Of a stretch of DNA of 64,000 nucleotides, positions 42,917 through 50,758 are shown one piece after another. The stretch covers positions 1 to 64,000 of the forward strand of contig JAYTOI010000034.1 in assembly GCA_043747875.1 (NCBI GenBank), read 5' to 3'. The position numbers and the translations under genes were made by a program. The stretch's first letter is position 1; each line of letters opens with the position of its first letter. The DNA is from CADEED01 sp043747875. Lineage in GTDB: Bacteria > Pseudomonadota > Gammaproteobacteria > Steroidobacterales > Steroidobacteraceae. The notes below the pieces were generated by a model, which saw only the letters and a program-made list of their open reading frames with translations, was not told where the DNA came from and made no database searches.

Positions 42917-43333
42917 ATGGTACGAATCGCCCTCATCTACGGAACACTGCTGGCCGCCGGCGCGTTCGGACTGCAGGCACTGCAGTACCAGTTCCTCGTG
43001 CGCACGCACGCCGCGCAGGCGTACGTGACCTTGGTGGCGCTGGCGTTCCTGATCGTCGGAGTCTGGATCGGCGCACGCGTGTTCCGACGGCAGCCGGCGC
43101 CTGCGGAGTTTCAGCCGAATGAGCGCGTGCGCGAGACGCTCAAGATCAGCGCGCGCGAGCTCGAAGTGCTGACGCTGCTGTCGCAGGGGCAGTCGAACAA
43201 GCAGATCGCGCAGCGCCTCGAGGTGTCGCCCAACACCGTGAAGACCCACGTCGCCAACCTGTTCGAGAAGCTCGATGCGCGGCGCCGCACCGAGGCCATC
43301 CTGCGCGCGAGAGAGTTGGGGATGATTCGCTAG
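42917..43333 (+). CDS. Membrane-anchored LuxR-type HTH regulator
   Basis: This 138-aa protein has two N-terminal membrane segments (about residues 5-20 and 37-53, the second AYVTLVALAFLIVGVWIGAR) and a C-terminal LuxR/NarL HTH domain (ISARELEVLTLLSQGQSNKQ then IAQRLEVSPNTVKTHVANLF). No receiver domain is present. It follows the quinone reductase by 20 bases, across a GAGGACAGATCTAT repeat-like stretch, and may be co-transcribed. Membrane-tethered HTH proteins often respond to envelope or redox signals. This one is not assigned. Confidence 0.82.
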   Translation: MVRIALIYGTLLAAGAFGLQALQYQFLVRTHAAQAYVTLVALAFLIVGVWIGARVFRRQPAPAEFQPNERVRETLKISARELEVLTLLSQGQSNKQIAQRLEVSPNTVKTHVANLFEKLDARRRTEAILRARELGMIR

Positions 43334-43425
43334 TTCATCTTTATGGACTTGATGTCTATCTACCGGTGATGCATGCGAATTGCAAAATGGGGAAGCAGCC
43401 TGGCTGTCCGCCAACGCGTCATTGA

Positions 43426-43722
43426 TCACCGCTCCTGCAAAGCGCCCCGAACCCGACGGGGACTTTGTCGGCAATCCAACACGCGCCAGATCGTGCAGAA
43501 ATCGTCATCAAGCTTGTAATAGATCGCGAATGGAAATCGTCGCGCGAGCATCCGGTGGAATCCCCACAGCTGCATGTGGACACCCGCATACACAGTCAGC
43601 GAGTCAATATCCGCAAACACGGAGTCAAAAAAATATTCGCCGACTTCTTCGCCGTGCTCCGAATAGAAGGACCTGCCGGCTCTCAGATCGCCGATTGCGG
43701 ACGGCAGAACCCGGAGTTTCAT
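43426..43722 (-). CDS. ParE/RelE-family toxin
   Basis: This small basic protein has 98 aa. It has the ParE pattern: KLRVLPSAIGDLRAGRSFYS, EYFFDSVFADIDSL, RRFPFAIYYKLDDDFCTIWR and the end VLDCRQSPRR. It is three bases downstream of the antitoxin gene. ParE/RelE toxins poison gyrase or cleave mRNA on ribosomes; which applies here is unknown. Local G+C is lower than the genome around it, as is common for transferred toxin-antitoxin cassettes. Confidence 0.85.
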   Translation of the reverse strand: MKLRVLPSAIGDLRAGRSFYSEHGEEVGEYFFDSVFADIDSLTVYAGVHMQLWGFHRMLARRFPFAIYYKLDDDFCTIWRVLDCRQSPRRVRGALQER

Positions 43723-43725
43723 TGC

Positions 43726-43932
43726 CTACTTGCGAAGCTCGCGCTTCGCGGTCGCCCAGTCGATGGGCTCTTCCGCTCCCGACTCGACTCCCTGCTGAGT
43801 TTCGTTCAGCGCTTCTTTGTGCCAGGCGGGCGATTCGTACCGATTACCTTCACGGGTAATGGCTTCCCACAACTCCTCAAGAGTGCGGAGCTTCTCTTCC
43901 CAGGACATCTGCTGAATTTCTGCGGCTGTCAT
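43726..43932 (-). CDS. Addiction-module antitoxin (PF09720-like)
   Basis: This 68-aa acidic protein is the labile partner of the ParE-like toxin. It reads MSWEEKLRTLEELWEAITRE, then YESPAWHKEALNETQQGVES and the C-terminal IDWATAKRELRK, the characteristic layout of the putative addiction-module component family. It starts at ATG and stops three bases before the toxin start, so the pair is one operon. Confidence 0.88.
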   Translation of the reverse strand: MTAAEIQQMSWEEKLRTLEELWEAITREGNRYESPAWHKEALNETQQGVESGAEEPIDWATAKRELRK

Positions 43933-44210
43933 CGTGCTTGCAGCCTACTCGGCAACGGATATCGCGGCAAACTTCGCGCATGAGGAGACATAAAGGAGAC
44001 GAACCCGCAGGGATGTCCCCAAGTAGGTGATGCGCAGAAACATTCGCCGATCGTCGGCCAAATCCATCGTGAGACCTCTGTCCCGTGCCACGGTTGGCTA
44101 GAAGATCGGGTGCCCCGCGGGTGAGCGGCGCAAAATCACCCTTTCATACGATTGCCGCCGCGCCCCGCGCCCGTTCTGATGCGTGCACGATCAACCACGA
44201 CAGGTGCTTC

Positions 44211-44768
44211 ATGATCCGCATCATTCTCCAATTCGGTGTCATCGCCGGCCTCATCGTCGCGCTGCCGATGCTGTTCCACTGGCTGAGCCTCAAGCCCGGC
44301 GATCAGCCGTACATGGACGGGCTGCTGCTCGGCTACCTCATCATGTGCGTGGCGCTGACCGCGGTGTTCCTCGGCATCAAGCGCTATCGCGACCGCGTGC
44401 TGGGCGGTGCCATCCGCTTCCTGCCCGCGCTCGGCGTGGGACTGGCCATCAGCGCGGTAGCGAGCGTGTTCTATGTCGTCGGCTGGGAAATCTGCATGGC
44501 CTTCGGCAGTTTCGATTTCGCCGCGCACTACTCCACCGCGATTCTGGAAGCCGCGCGCAACCAGGGTGAGGCCGCGGTGCAAGAGGCCGTGAAGCAGGTC
44601 GAATCGTTCAAGGAGCTGTACACGAACCCGGTGACGCGCATGTCGTTCACGTTCATCGAGATCTTCCCGGTGGGTGTCCTGATCTCGCTGATCTCCGCGG
44701 CGGTGCTGCGCAACAGCCGGGTGTTGCCGGCGCGCGCGGCGCTTCAGCAAGACCCCCGAACCCCATAA
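44211..44768 (+). CDS. DUF4199 membrane protein
   Basis: This 185-aa membrane protein has four predicted helices: IRIILQFGVIAGLIVALPML, GLLLGYLIMCVALTAVFLGI, GVGLAISAVASVFYVVGWEI and the last near IEIFPVGVLISLISAAVL. The layout, with the long linker between helices 3 and 4 (EAAVQEAVKQVESFKELYTNP), matches DUF4199. Function unknown. The ATG at 44211 was chosen because the first helix starts there; the frame upstream is not protein-like. Confidence 0.8.
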   Translation: MIRIILQFGVIAGLIVALPMLFHWLSLKPGDQPYMDGLLLGYLIMCVALTAVFLGIKRYRDRVLGGAIRFLPALGVGLAISAVASVFYVVGWEICMAFGSFDFAAHYSTAILEAARNQGEAAVQEAVKQVESFKELYTNPVTRMSFTFIEIFPVGVLISLISAAVLRNSRVLPARAALQQDPRTP

Positions 44769-44940
44769 ACGGGCTCGATGGATACCGCCGCCGGCACGTC
44801 GACGCTGTAATAGTTAGCGAAGGCATTGCCGGCGCGCGACTGCTGAATCCGCCATCGGCGGTTTTCTGCCTCGTCGGACATTTTTCCAGGCCAGACAAGA
44901 CATTGGCGGTCCGGACACCCCGAGGAAACGCGCATGACAA

Positions 44941-44954
44941 TGTGCACCCGCACA
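44941..44954. promoter_or_regulatory. Inverted repeat upstream of the GH74 gene
   Basis: TGTGC-ACCC-GCACA, 53 bases before the glycosidase start. It is a possible operator. The regulator is not known. Confidence 0.3.
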
Positions 44955-45007
44955 CATGTTAGAAATCCCCGGGGTTTACATGGACTGCTTTTCAACGTGG
45001 GGGTTAC

Positions 45008-47584
45008 ATGAGAATCATTCGCCTGTTGCCACTGGCAGCGGGACTCGCCTTGTGCACGCAGGCGACCGCACAAACTACCGCGGCTTATCAATGGGACAGT
45101 GTCGCGATCGGCGGCGGTGGCTTCGTCTCCGGCATCGTGCCGAGCAGGACGCAGCCGAACCTGTTCTACGCACGAACCGACGTCGGCGGCGCATATCGCT
45201 GGGACAACGCCAGCTCACGCTGGGTCGGCCTCACCGACTGGGTCTCGGAAGATGAGACCGGCTTGTTAGGCGCGGAATCCATCGCACTCGATCCGAAAGA
45301 CTCCGCCAAGGTGTACATCCTGGCCGGCATCAGCTACTTCAACGGCGGCAAGACCGTCATCATGCGCTCGAGCAACTACGGGCAGACGTTTGCGCTCACG
45401 GACGTCACCAACCAGTTTCGCGCGCACGGCAATGGCATGGGCCGCCAGAACGGCGAGCGGCTGCAGGTCGATCCGGGCTCGAGCAATGTGTTGTTCGTCG
45501 GCACCCGCTTCAACGGTCTGTTCAAGAGCAGCGACTCCGGCGTCTCGTGGTCACGCGTGGCTTCGCTGCCGGTCACCACCACACCCAACGAGAACGGCAT
45601 CAGCTTCGTGCTGCTCGATCCAACCAGCGTTTCGGGCGGAGTTGCGCAGCGCATCTTCGTGGCGGTTTCGCGCTTCGGCTCGGTGGGGCCGAATCTGTAC
45701 CGCAGCAACAATGCAGGCGCGACGTTCACCCCGGTCGCCGGTGCGCCGGGCGCGTTCATGGCGCAGCGCGCGGCGCTGGCGGGCGACGGCAATCTCTACA
45801 TCACGTACGGCAACGGCGCGGGGCCGCACGGCCACTGGGCGCAGCCCGAGCCGATGGACAATGGCCAGATCTGGAAATACAACGTCGCGTCCGGCGCCTG
45901 GACCAACGTCACGCCCGCCGGTTTTGCCAGGCCCTTCGGCGGCATCTCGGTCGATCCCGGTAATTCGCAGCGTCTGGTCGCATCGACGGTGAACACGTAC
46001 ATGCAGCAAGGGGATGCGTGGGGCGATCGCATCTTCATCAGCACGAACGGCGGGGCCGCCTGGACCGACACCGTCGCACGCGGTTTCGCGGACGATTCCG
46101 CCGGCGTTTCCTGGATCGCCGGACACGCCATCCACTGGGCCGGCTCGATCGAGTTCAATCCGTTCAACGCCAAAAACGTACTCATCACATCCGGCAACGG
46201 CGTATTCAGGACCGCGGACATCGATGCAACGCCGGTGACCTGGTCGTTCAACGTCAAGGGCCTCGAAGAGACCGTGCCGCTGAACATTGCCAGCATTCCA
46301 GGTGGACCGCTGCTCACCTCGATCGGCGACTATGACGGCTTCCGGCACTCGGACGTGACGCAGTACGCGCCCATCCACACGCCGCGCATGGGCTCGACCT
46401 CCGGCCTCGCCTTTGCGGCCACGAATCCCGCCGTGCTCGCCCGCGTCGGTAGTTTGATGTACACCTCGAGCAACGGCGGCTCGACCTGGACGCAGACGCC
46501 CGCGATCAACGGCGCATCCGGCCAGGTGGCGCTTTCGGCCAACGGCTCGGTGTTGCTGCACAGCCCGTCGAATTCGGCGACTACCTACCGCTCGACCAAC
46601 CTCGGTGGCAGCTGGTCGGTGGTGGGGGGCCTGAGCACCGCCAACCTACGGCCCGTGGCGGACCTGGTGAACTCCAACAAGTTCTACGTGTACAACAACG
46701 GCACGATGCTGGTGAGCACCAACGGCGGCGTGTCATTCGCAGCGGCCGGCACGCTTGCATCGGGTGGCTCGAACGTCATTCGCGCGGTTCCCGGCCTCGA
46801 AGGCAACCTCTGGGTACCGCTCTATGGCGGCGGGCTCGCACGCTCGACGAATTCCGGAGCCTCCTTCAGCACGGTCGGCAACGTCAGCTATTGTGGCGCC
46901 GTGGGTTTCGGCAGGGCGGCCACCGGCGCGACGCACCCGACGGTGTTCATCTGGGGCACGGTCGGCGGCGTGCGCGGCGTCTATCGCTCGACCGACGTCG
47001 GCGCCACCTGGGTGCGCGTCAACGACGACGCGCACGAGTACGGCGGTCCCGCCAATGGGCAGTTCGTGAGCGGCGACCTGAACACCTTCGGCGTGGTGTA
47101 CATGAGCTCCGCGGGACGTGGCGTCGTCTACGGAAAGCCCACCACCACCGTCCCGCCACAGCCGCCCGGCGGCGCGGTGCGCGTGCTGTCACGCAGCAGC
47201 GCCAAGTGCATGGACGTGAACGCCGGCAGCCTGGCCTCGGGCGCGGCGATCATTCAATTCACCTGCGGCACCGGCGCCAACCAGCAGTGGACGGTCGAAG
47301 ACGCGGGCGGTGGCTTCGTGCGTCTCAAGGTGGGTCACAGCGGCATGTGCCTCGACATCGCGAGCCAGAGCACTGCCAACTCCATCGGCATCGTGCAGAG
47401 AACTTGCGGTACGGGCAGCAGCCAGCAGTGGACCAGGCAGGATGCCGGCAGCAACTACTATCGGCTCATCAACCGCTTCAGCGCGAAGTGCGTGGACGTG
47501 CCGGGCAACAGCACCGCGAACAGCGTTCAGCTCATTCAGTGGACGTGCGGCAGCGGCAACAACCAGCAGTGGATCAACAACTAG
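45008..47584 (+). CDS. Secreted GH74 xyloglucanase-like glycosidase with ricin-type domain
   Basis: This extracellular or periplasmic glycoside hydrolase has 858 aa. A signal peptide (1-22, ATAQ|TT) is followed by two seven-bladed propellers. The first-blade motif FYARTDVGGAYRWDN holds the likely catalytic Asp near residue 58, and SIGDYDGFRHSDV (near 440) the second. Many Asp-box-like repeats (SSDSGVSWSRV, STNGGVSFAAAG) are present. The C-terminal beta-trefoil (about 720-858) has three QxW repeats, QQWTVED, QQWTRQD and QQWINN, a CBM13/ricin-B fold that binds sugars. Likely substrate: xyloglucan or a related plant polysaccharide. Confidence 0.9.
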   Translation: MRIIRLLPLAAGLALCTQATAQTTAAYQWDSVAIGGGGFVSGIVPSRTQPNLFYARTDVGGAYRWDNASSRWVGLTDWVSEDETGLLGAESIALDPKDSAKVYILAGISYFNGGKTVIMRSSNYGQTFALTDVTNQFRAHGNGMGRQNGERLQVDPGSSNVLFVGTRFNGLFKSSDSGVSWSRVASLPVTTTPNENGISFVLLDPTSVSGGVAQRIFVAVSRFGSVGPNLYRSNNAGATFTPVAGAPGAFMAQRAALAGDGNLYITYGNGAGPHGHWAQPEPMDNGQIWKYNVASGAWTNVTPAGFARPFGGISVDPGNSQRLVASTVNTYMQQGDAWGDRIFISTNGGAAWTDTVARGFADDSAGVSWIAGHAIHWAGSIEFNPFNAKNVLITSGNGVFRTADIDATPVTWSFNVKGLEETVPLNIASIPGGPLLTSIGDYDGFRHSDVTQYAPIHTPRMGSTSGLAFAATNPAVLARVGSLMYTSSNGGSTWTQTPAINGASGQVALSANGSVLLHSPSNSATTYRSTNLGGSWSVVGGLSTANLRPVADLVNSNKFYVYNNGTMLVSTNGGVSFAAAGTLASGGSNVIRAVPGLEGNLWVPLYGGGLARSTNSGASFSTVGNVSYCGAVGFGRAATGATHPTVFIWGTVGGVRGVYRSTDVGATWVRVNDDAHEYGGPANGQFVSGDLNTFGVVYMSSAGRGVVYGKPTTTVPPQPPGGAVRVLSRSSAKCMDVNAGSLASGAAIIQFTCGTGANQQWTVEDAGGGFVRLKVGHSGMCLDIASQSTANSIGIVQRTCGTGSSQQWTRQDAGSNYYRLINRFSAKCVDVPGNSTANSVQLIQWTCGSGNNQQWINN

Positions 47585-47595
47585 CATGAATCATT

Positions 47596-47641
47596 CGCGG
47601 CGGAGTCCGGGGCGCGCCCGGCTCCCCCGCGGATGATTTTT
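47596..47641 (+). terminator. Likely terminator after GH74 gene
   Basis: An interrupted GC-rich stem (CGCGG-GGAG-CCGGG against CCCGG-CTCC-CCGCG) is followed by GATGA and five T. It starts 12 bases after the stop codon. Confidence 0.55.
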
Positions 47642-47706
47642 CTTCATCGAAAAGCTCGCGCCGGGCACGGTTACACTCGCGGTCTTCAACGCGGGAGGTG
47701 ATTGCC

Positions 47707-48711
47707 ATGCGTCAGATCGGATTCATCGGATTGGGACGCATGGGCGCCAGCATGGTGCGGCGCCTGGCGGACGCGGGAATCTCCTGCGTGGCACACGATG
47801 CCAACGCCGCCGCCGTCACGGCGCTGCGCGATGCCGGTACCGTGGGCGCGGACTCCCTCGAGAAGCTGGTCGCGGGGCTCGCGACGCCGCGCGCGATCTG
47901 GCTGATGGTGCCCGCCGCGGCGGTGGACCCGGTGATGGCGTCATTGACGCCGCTGCTCGCGCCCGGCGACATCGTCATCGACGGCGGCAACTCCAACTAC
48001 CGCGACGACATGCGGCGCGCCGGCGCGCTGCGCGCGCGCGGCATCCATTACGTGGACGTCGGCACCAGCGGCGGCATCGCCGGCGGTGCCGCCGGCTACT
48101 GCCTCATGATCGGCGGCGAGCATCCTGTTGTCGAGACACTCGAGCCGGTGTTCGCGGCGCTCGCGCCCGGAGTACCCGACGCCGCCGCGCCGGCGGGCAG
48201 CGCAGCGCGCGGCTATCTACACTGCGGGCCGCACGGCGCGGGCCATTTCGTGAAGATGATCCACAACGGCATCGAGTACGGGCTCATGGCCGCGCTCGCC
48301 GAGGGCTTCAACATCCTGCGCCACGCCAACATCGGCGCCCAGGGCGCCGCGGTGGACGCGGAGACGACGCCGCTGTCGAACCCCGAGCACTTCCGTTTCG
48401 ACTTCGACCTCGCAGCCATCGCGCAGCTGTGGCGACACGGCAGTGTCATTCGCTCCTGGCTGCTCGATCTCACGGCACGCGCGCTCGGCGACGACGTCGA
48501 TCTGAAGGAATTCAGCGGTCGCGTCTCGGACTCCGGCGAGGGACGCTGGACGGTGGCCGCGGCCATAGAAGAAGGTGTCCCGGCGCCGGTGATCACCGCG
48601 GCGCTGTTCAGCCGCTTCGAATCGCGCGGTCACGCGGACTATGCGGACCAGCTCTTGTCGGCGATGCGCAAGCAGTTCGGCGGACACGTGGAGAAGCACG
48701 ACGCGCGATGA
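47707..48711 (+). CDS. gnd: 6-phosphogluconate dehydrogenase, short decarboxylating form
   Basis: This enzyme oxidises and decarboxylates 6-phosphogluconate to ribulose 5-phosphate in the pentose phosphate pathway. It has 334 aa, the short bacterial (GntZ/YqeC-like) type, usually NAD-linked. The nucleotide site is GFIGLGRMGASMVRRL, the substrate loop VDVGTSGGIAGGAAGYCLMI, and the catalytic region CGPHGAGHFVKMIHNGIEYG with Lys and His/Asn. GGGAGG is five bases from the ATG. A single gene, with no zwf or pgl nearby. Confidence 0.9.
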   Translation: MRQIGFIGLGRMGASMVRRLADAGISCVAHDANAAAVTALRDAGTVGADSLEKLVAGLATPRAIWLMVPAAAVDPVMASLTPLLAPGDIVIDGGNSNYRDDMRRAGALRARGIHYVDVGTSGGIAGGAAGYCLMIGGEHPVVETLEPVFAALAPGVPDAAAPAGSAARGYLHCGPHGAGHFVKMIHNGIEYGLMAALAEGFNILRHANIGAQGAAVDAETTPLSNPEHFRFDFDLAAIAQLWRHGSVIRSWLLDLTARALGDDVDLKEFSGRVSDSGEGRWTVAAAIEEGVPAPVITAALFSRFESRGHADYADQLLSAMRKQFGGHVEKHDAR

Positions 48712-48916
48712 GGGACTGCGACAATGAGACACCGCGCCGAGGCCGCTCAGGACGACGACGGCCAACGGCGCGGCCGGATTCCATTTCCAGGCTGCGAAAT
48801 CCATCGCAGCCCTCAATTGCCGACCACCCAGGTTAGAGGCGCATCGGGCCGGCGGCTAGGCGGCTGGACGATGGAGCAAGATCGGTGGACGATCGGCAAT
48901 GCCTCCGGCCCGACGC

Positions 48917-50044
48917 TCAGTGCAGGTCCAGCGGCTGCAGCGTTCCGTCGAAGGTTGCGCGCTGGAATTTCGCACCATCGATGAGCAGCGCCTCGAAGTG
49001 CGCGTGCGTGGCGTCTTCGCGCTTCGGGTAGACCTGCACGGCAATCACCTTGCCGCCGTACAGCGGCGTGATGGTCGGCACGATCGTGTGGCCCACGAGA
49101 ATAGTGTCGGCATCGAAATGCTTCAGCACCGCATCGATGTCGGCTGCACTGGCGGTGGGAAAGTCGGCCTGCTCCGGGAAATATCCGCGATACCACAGCG
49201 GACCCAGCGGGCCCATGAGGAATTCGGCGCGTTCGCGCGCGGACACACCCGCGGGCGGCGCATCGGCCAGGGCCGCGCGCACCCCGGCATTGACGGCGGC
49301 GAGCCCATAGCCACGCTCGACCAGTGCGCGCGACAGCCCGCCATGTAGATAGAGACGGCGGCCGATCCGCAGCACCGCCGGACGCGAACGCAGCCATTGT
49401 CCGAGCACGCTGCGGGCGTCGAACAGCCGCGCATACGAATCGACACCGAGCACGATCGCCGAGCGCGAATACTTCGGGTGCAGGTAGCGCAGGTCGCCGC
49501 GCATCACCATGGTCTCGTGATTGCCGAGCACCAGGTGCACGCCCCCACCCGCCTGGCGCGCCTGCGCCTCGAGCTCGTACAGCAGCCAGAGGATCTCGGT
49601 GTGATTGGGCCCGCGGTCCAGGACATCCCCGAGCACCACGAGATGGCCGCGGCCGAAGCTCCACGCCAGTTGCGCATTCACGATGCGATGAGCCACCAGC
49701 GCCCGCGCGAGGATCTCGTACTCTCCATGCATGTCGGCGACGACGAATAGTTTGGCTTTCGCGGGCAGGGTCACCGTGTCCGGCGACACCGAAGCCGCCG
49801 CGCGCAGCGTCACATCGAACGCCGGCAAGTCGCCGACCGCGGCGACCGTGATCGTGGTGTTCGGACGCACAAGCCGCGCACTCTTGCGCGCGCCGTCCGC
49901 GGTCACCGCGATGGACCAGGCCTCCCAGGCGCCGGATGCGTTGCGCACCACATAAGGCCCGTCGGACTGGGCCTCAGGCGGGGACTGCGCCGACGTCAGC
50001 GCGGCGAACAGCAGCAGTGCCAGCCGCGCAGGAAAAAACTTCAA
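48917..50044 (-). CDS. Exported calcineurin-like metallophosphoesterase
   Basis: This is a signal-peptide-bearing phosphoesterase of about 375 aa. The metal-binding motifs are in order: FVVADMHGEYE (DxH), VVLGDVLDRGPNH (GDxxDRG), LVLGNHETM (GNHE), LYLHGGLS and ILVGHTIVP. A domain of about 80 residues precedes the enzyme. No ATG gives a signal peptide, so the TTG before KFFPARLALLLFAALTSAQ, with GACGAGG eight bases upstream, was chosen. The frame is open to 50128 and the start is uncertain. It resembles Shewanella-type periplasmic phosphatases; the substrate is unknown. Confidence 0.85.
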   Translation of the reverse strand: MKFFPARLALLLFAALTSAQSPPEAQSDGPYVVRNASGAWEAWSIAVTADGARKSARLVRPNTTITVAAVGDLPAFDVTLRAAASVSPDTVTLPAKAKLFVVADMHGEYEILARALVAHRIVNAQLAWSFGRGHLVVLGDVLDRGPNHTEILWLLYELEAQARQAGGGVHLVLGNHETMVMRGDLRYLHPKYSRSAIVLGVDSYARLFDARSVLGQWLRSRPAVLRIGRRLYLHGGLSRALVERGYGLAAVNAGVRAALADAPPAGVSARERAEFLMGPLGPLWYRGYFPEQADFPTASAADIDAVLKHFDADTILVGHTIVPTITPLYGGKVIAVQVYPKREDATHAHFEALLIDGAKFQRATFDGTLQPLDLH

Positions 50045-50125
50045 TGGTGCGACCTCGTCCGCGATGCGGACAGGCCGTCGAATATACGGCGGGACGTTCC
50101 GGGTTAGAAGGTGGCGCGCCCCCAA

Positions 50126-50158
50126 CAAAAACCCGCGCAGCCGGATGGCTGCGCGGGT
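50126..50158 (-). terminator. Rho-independent terminator of the EF-hand gene
   Basis: On the minus strand a 12-bp perfect stem (ACCCGCGCAGCC / GGCTGCGCGGGT) with a four-base loop is followed by five T residues. It lies 14 bases after the EF-hand stop. Confidence 0.8.
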
Positions 50159-50171
50159 GTCGAATCACCGT

Positions 50172-50489
50172 TCAATACTTGCGGGGCGCTTCGGTATCGG
50201 CAGGGCTGCTCGAATCCGGCATCGATTCGCTCGACGCGTTGCGATGCATGTACTCGCCGCTGTCGAGATAGCCGTCGGCATTCTTGTCGGCCTTCGAGAA
50301 CATGATCTTCGTGTCACTGGATGCTTCGGTGCGCGAGATGCGCCCGTCGCGGTCGGTGTCGAGCATGTTGAATTGCTCTTTCGCCTGGTCATTGCCCTGC
50401 GTCATGGTCTTGTCTTTGTCGCCGGCGATGGCCGCCAACGGCAACAGCGCGACCACAGCGACCGCGATCAACGAATTGGAAATTTTCAT
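50172..50489 (-). CDS. Exported EF-hand protein
   Basis: This small periplasmic calcium-binding protein has 105 aa. A signal peptide (1-22, AAIA|GD) is followed by two EF-hand loops, DTDRDGRISRTE and DKNADGYLDSGE, both with the canonical 1-3-5-12 acidic positions. The tail is Ser/Pro-rich. GGAGAAACC precedes the ATG. Function unknown. Confidence 0.85.
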   Translation of the reverse strand: MKISNSLIAVAVVALLPLAAIAGDKDKTMTQGNDQAKEQFNMLDTDRDGRISRTEASSDTKIMFSKADKNADGYLDSGEYMHRNASSESMPDSSSPADTEAPRKY

Positions 50490-50758
50490 GGTTTCTCCTG
50501 AACATTGCTGGAAGGTCGATGACCGGTGCGCTCGAGACCCGCCCGGCGTTTCGTCATCGTGTCCAGTTCGATTCGCTCGCTACGGCATCGTTCGGAAAAT
50601 TTCGCGGAACTATTGGCGCCGAACCGCGACAAACGCCGCTCGCGCCGACCTCTATTGGCGACAACGACTCGTTCACTAACTACAACCGCCACGGCGGGCG
50701 CCCACAACGGCGTTTATGCCGCGACGGGCGGCGTGTCGGACAATGCCGCGAGCGCCGG

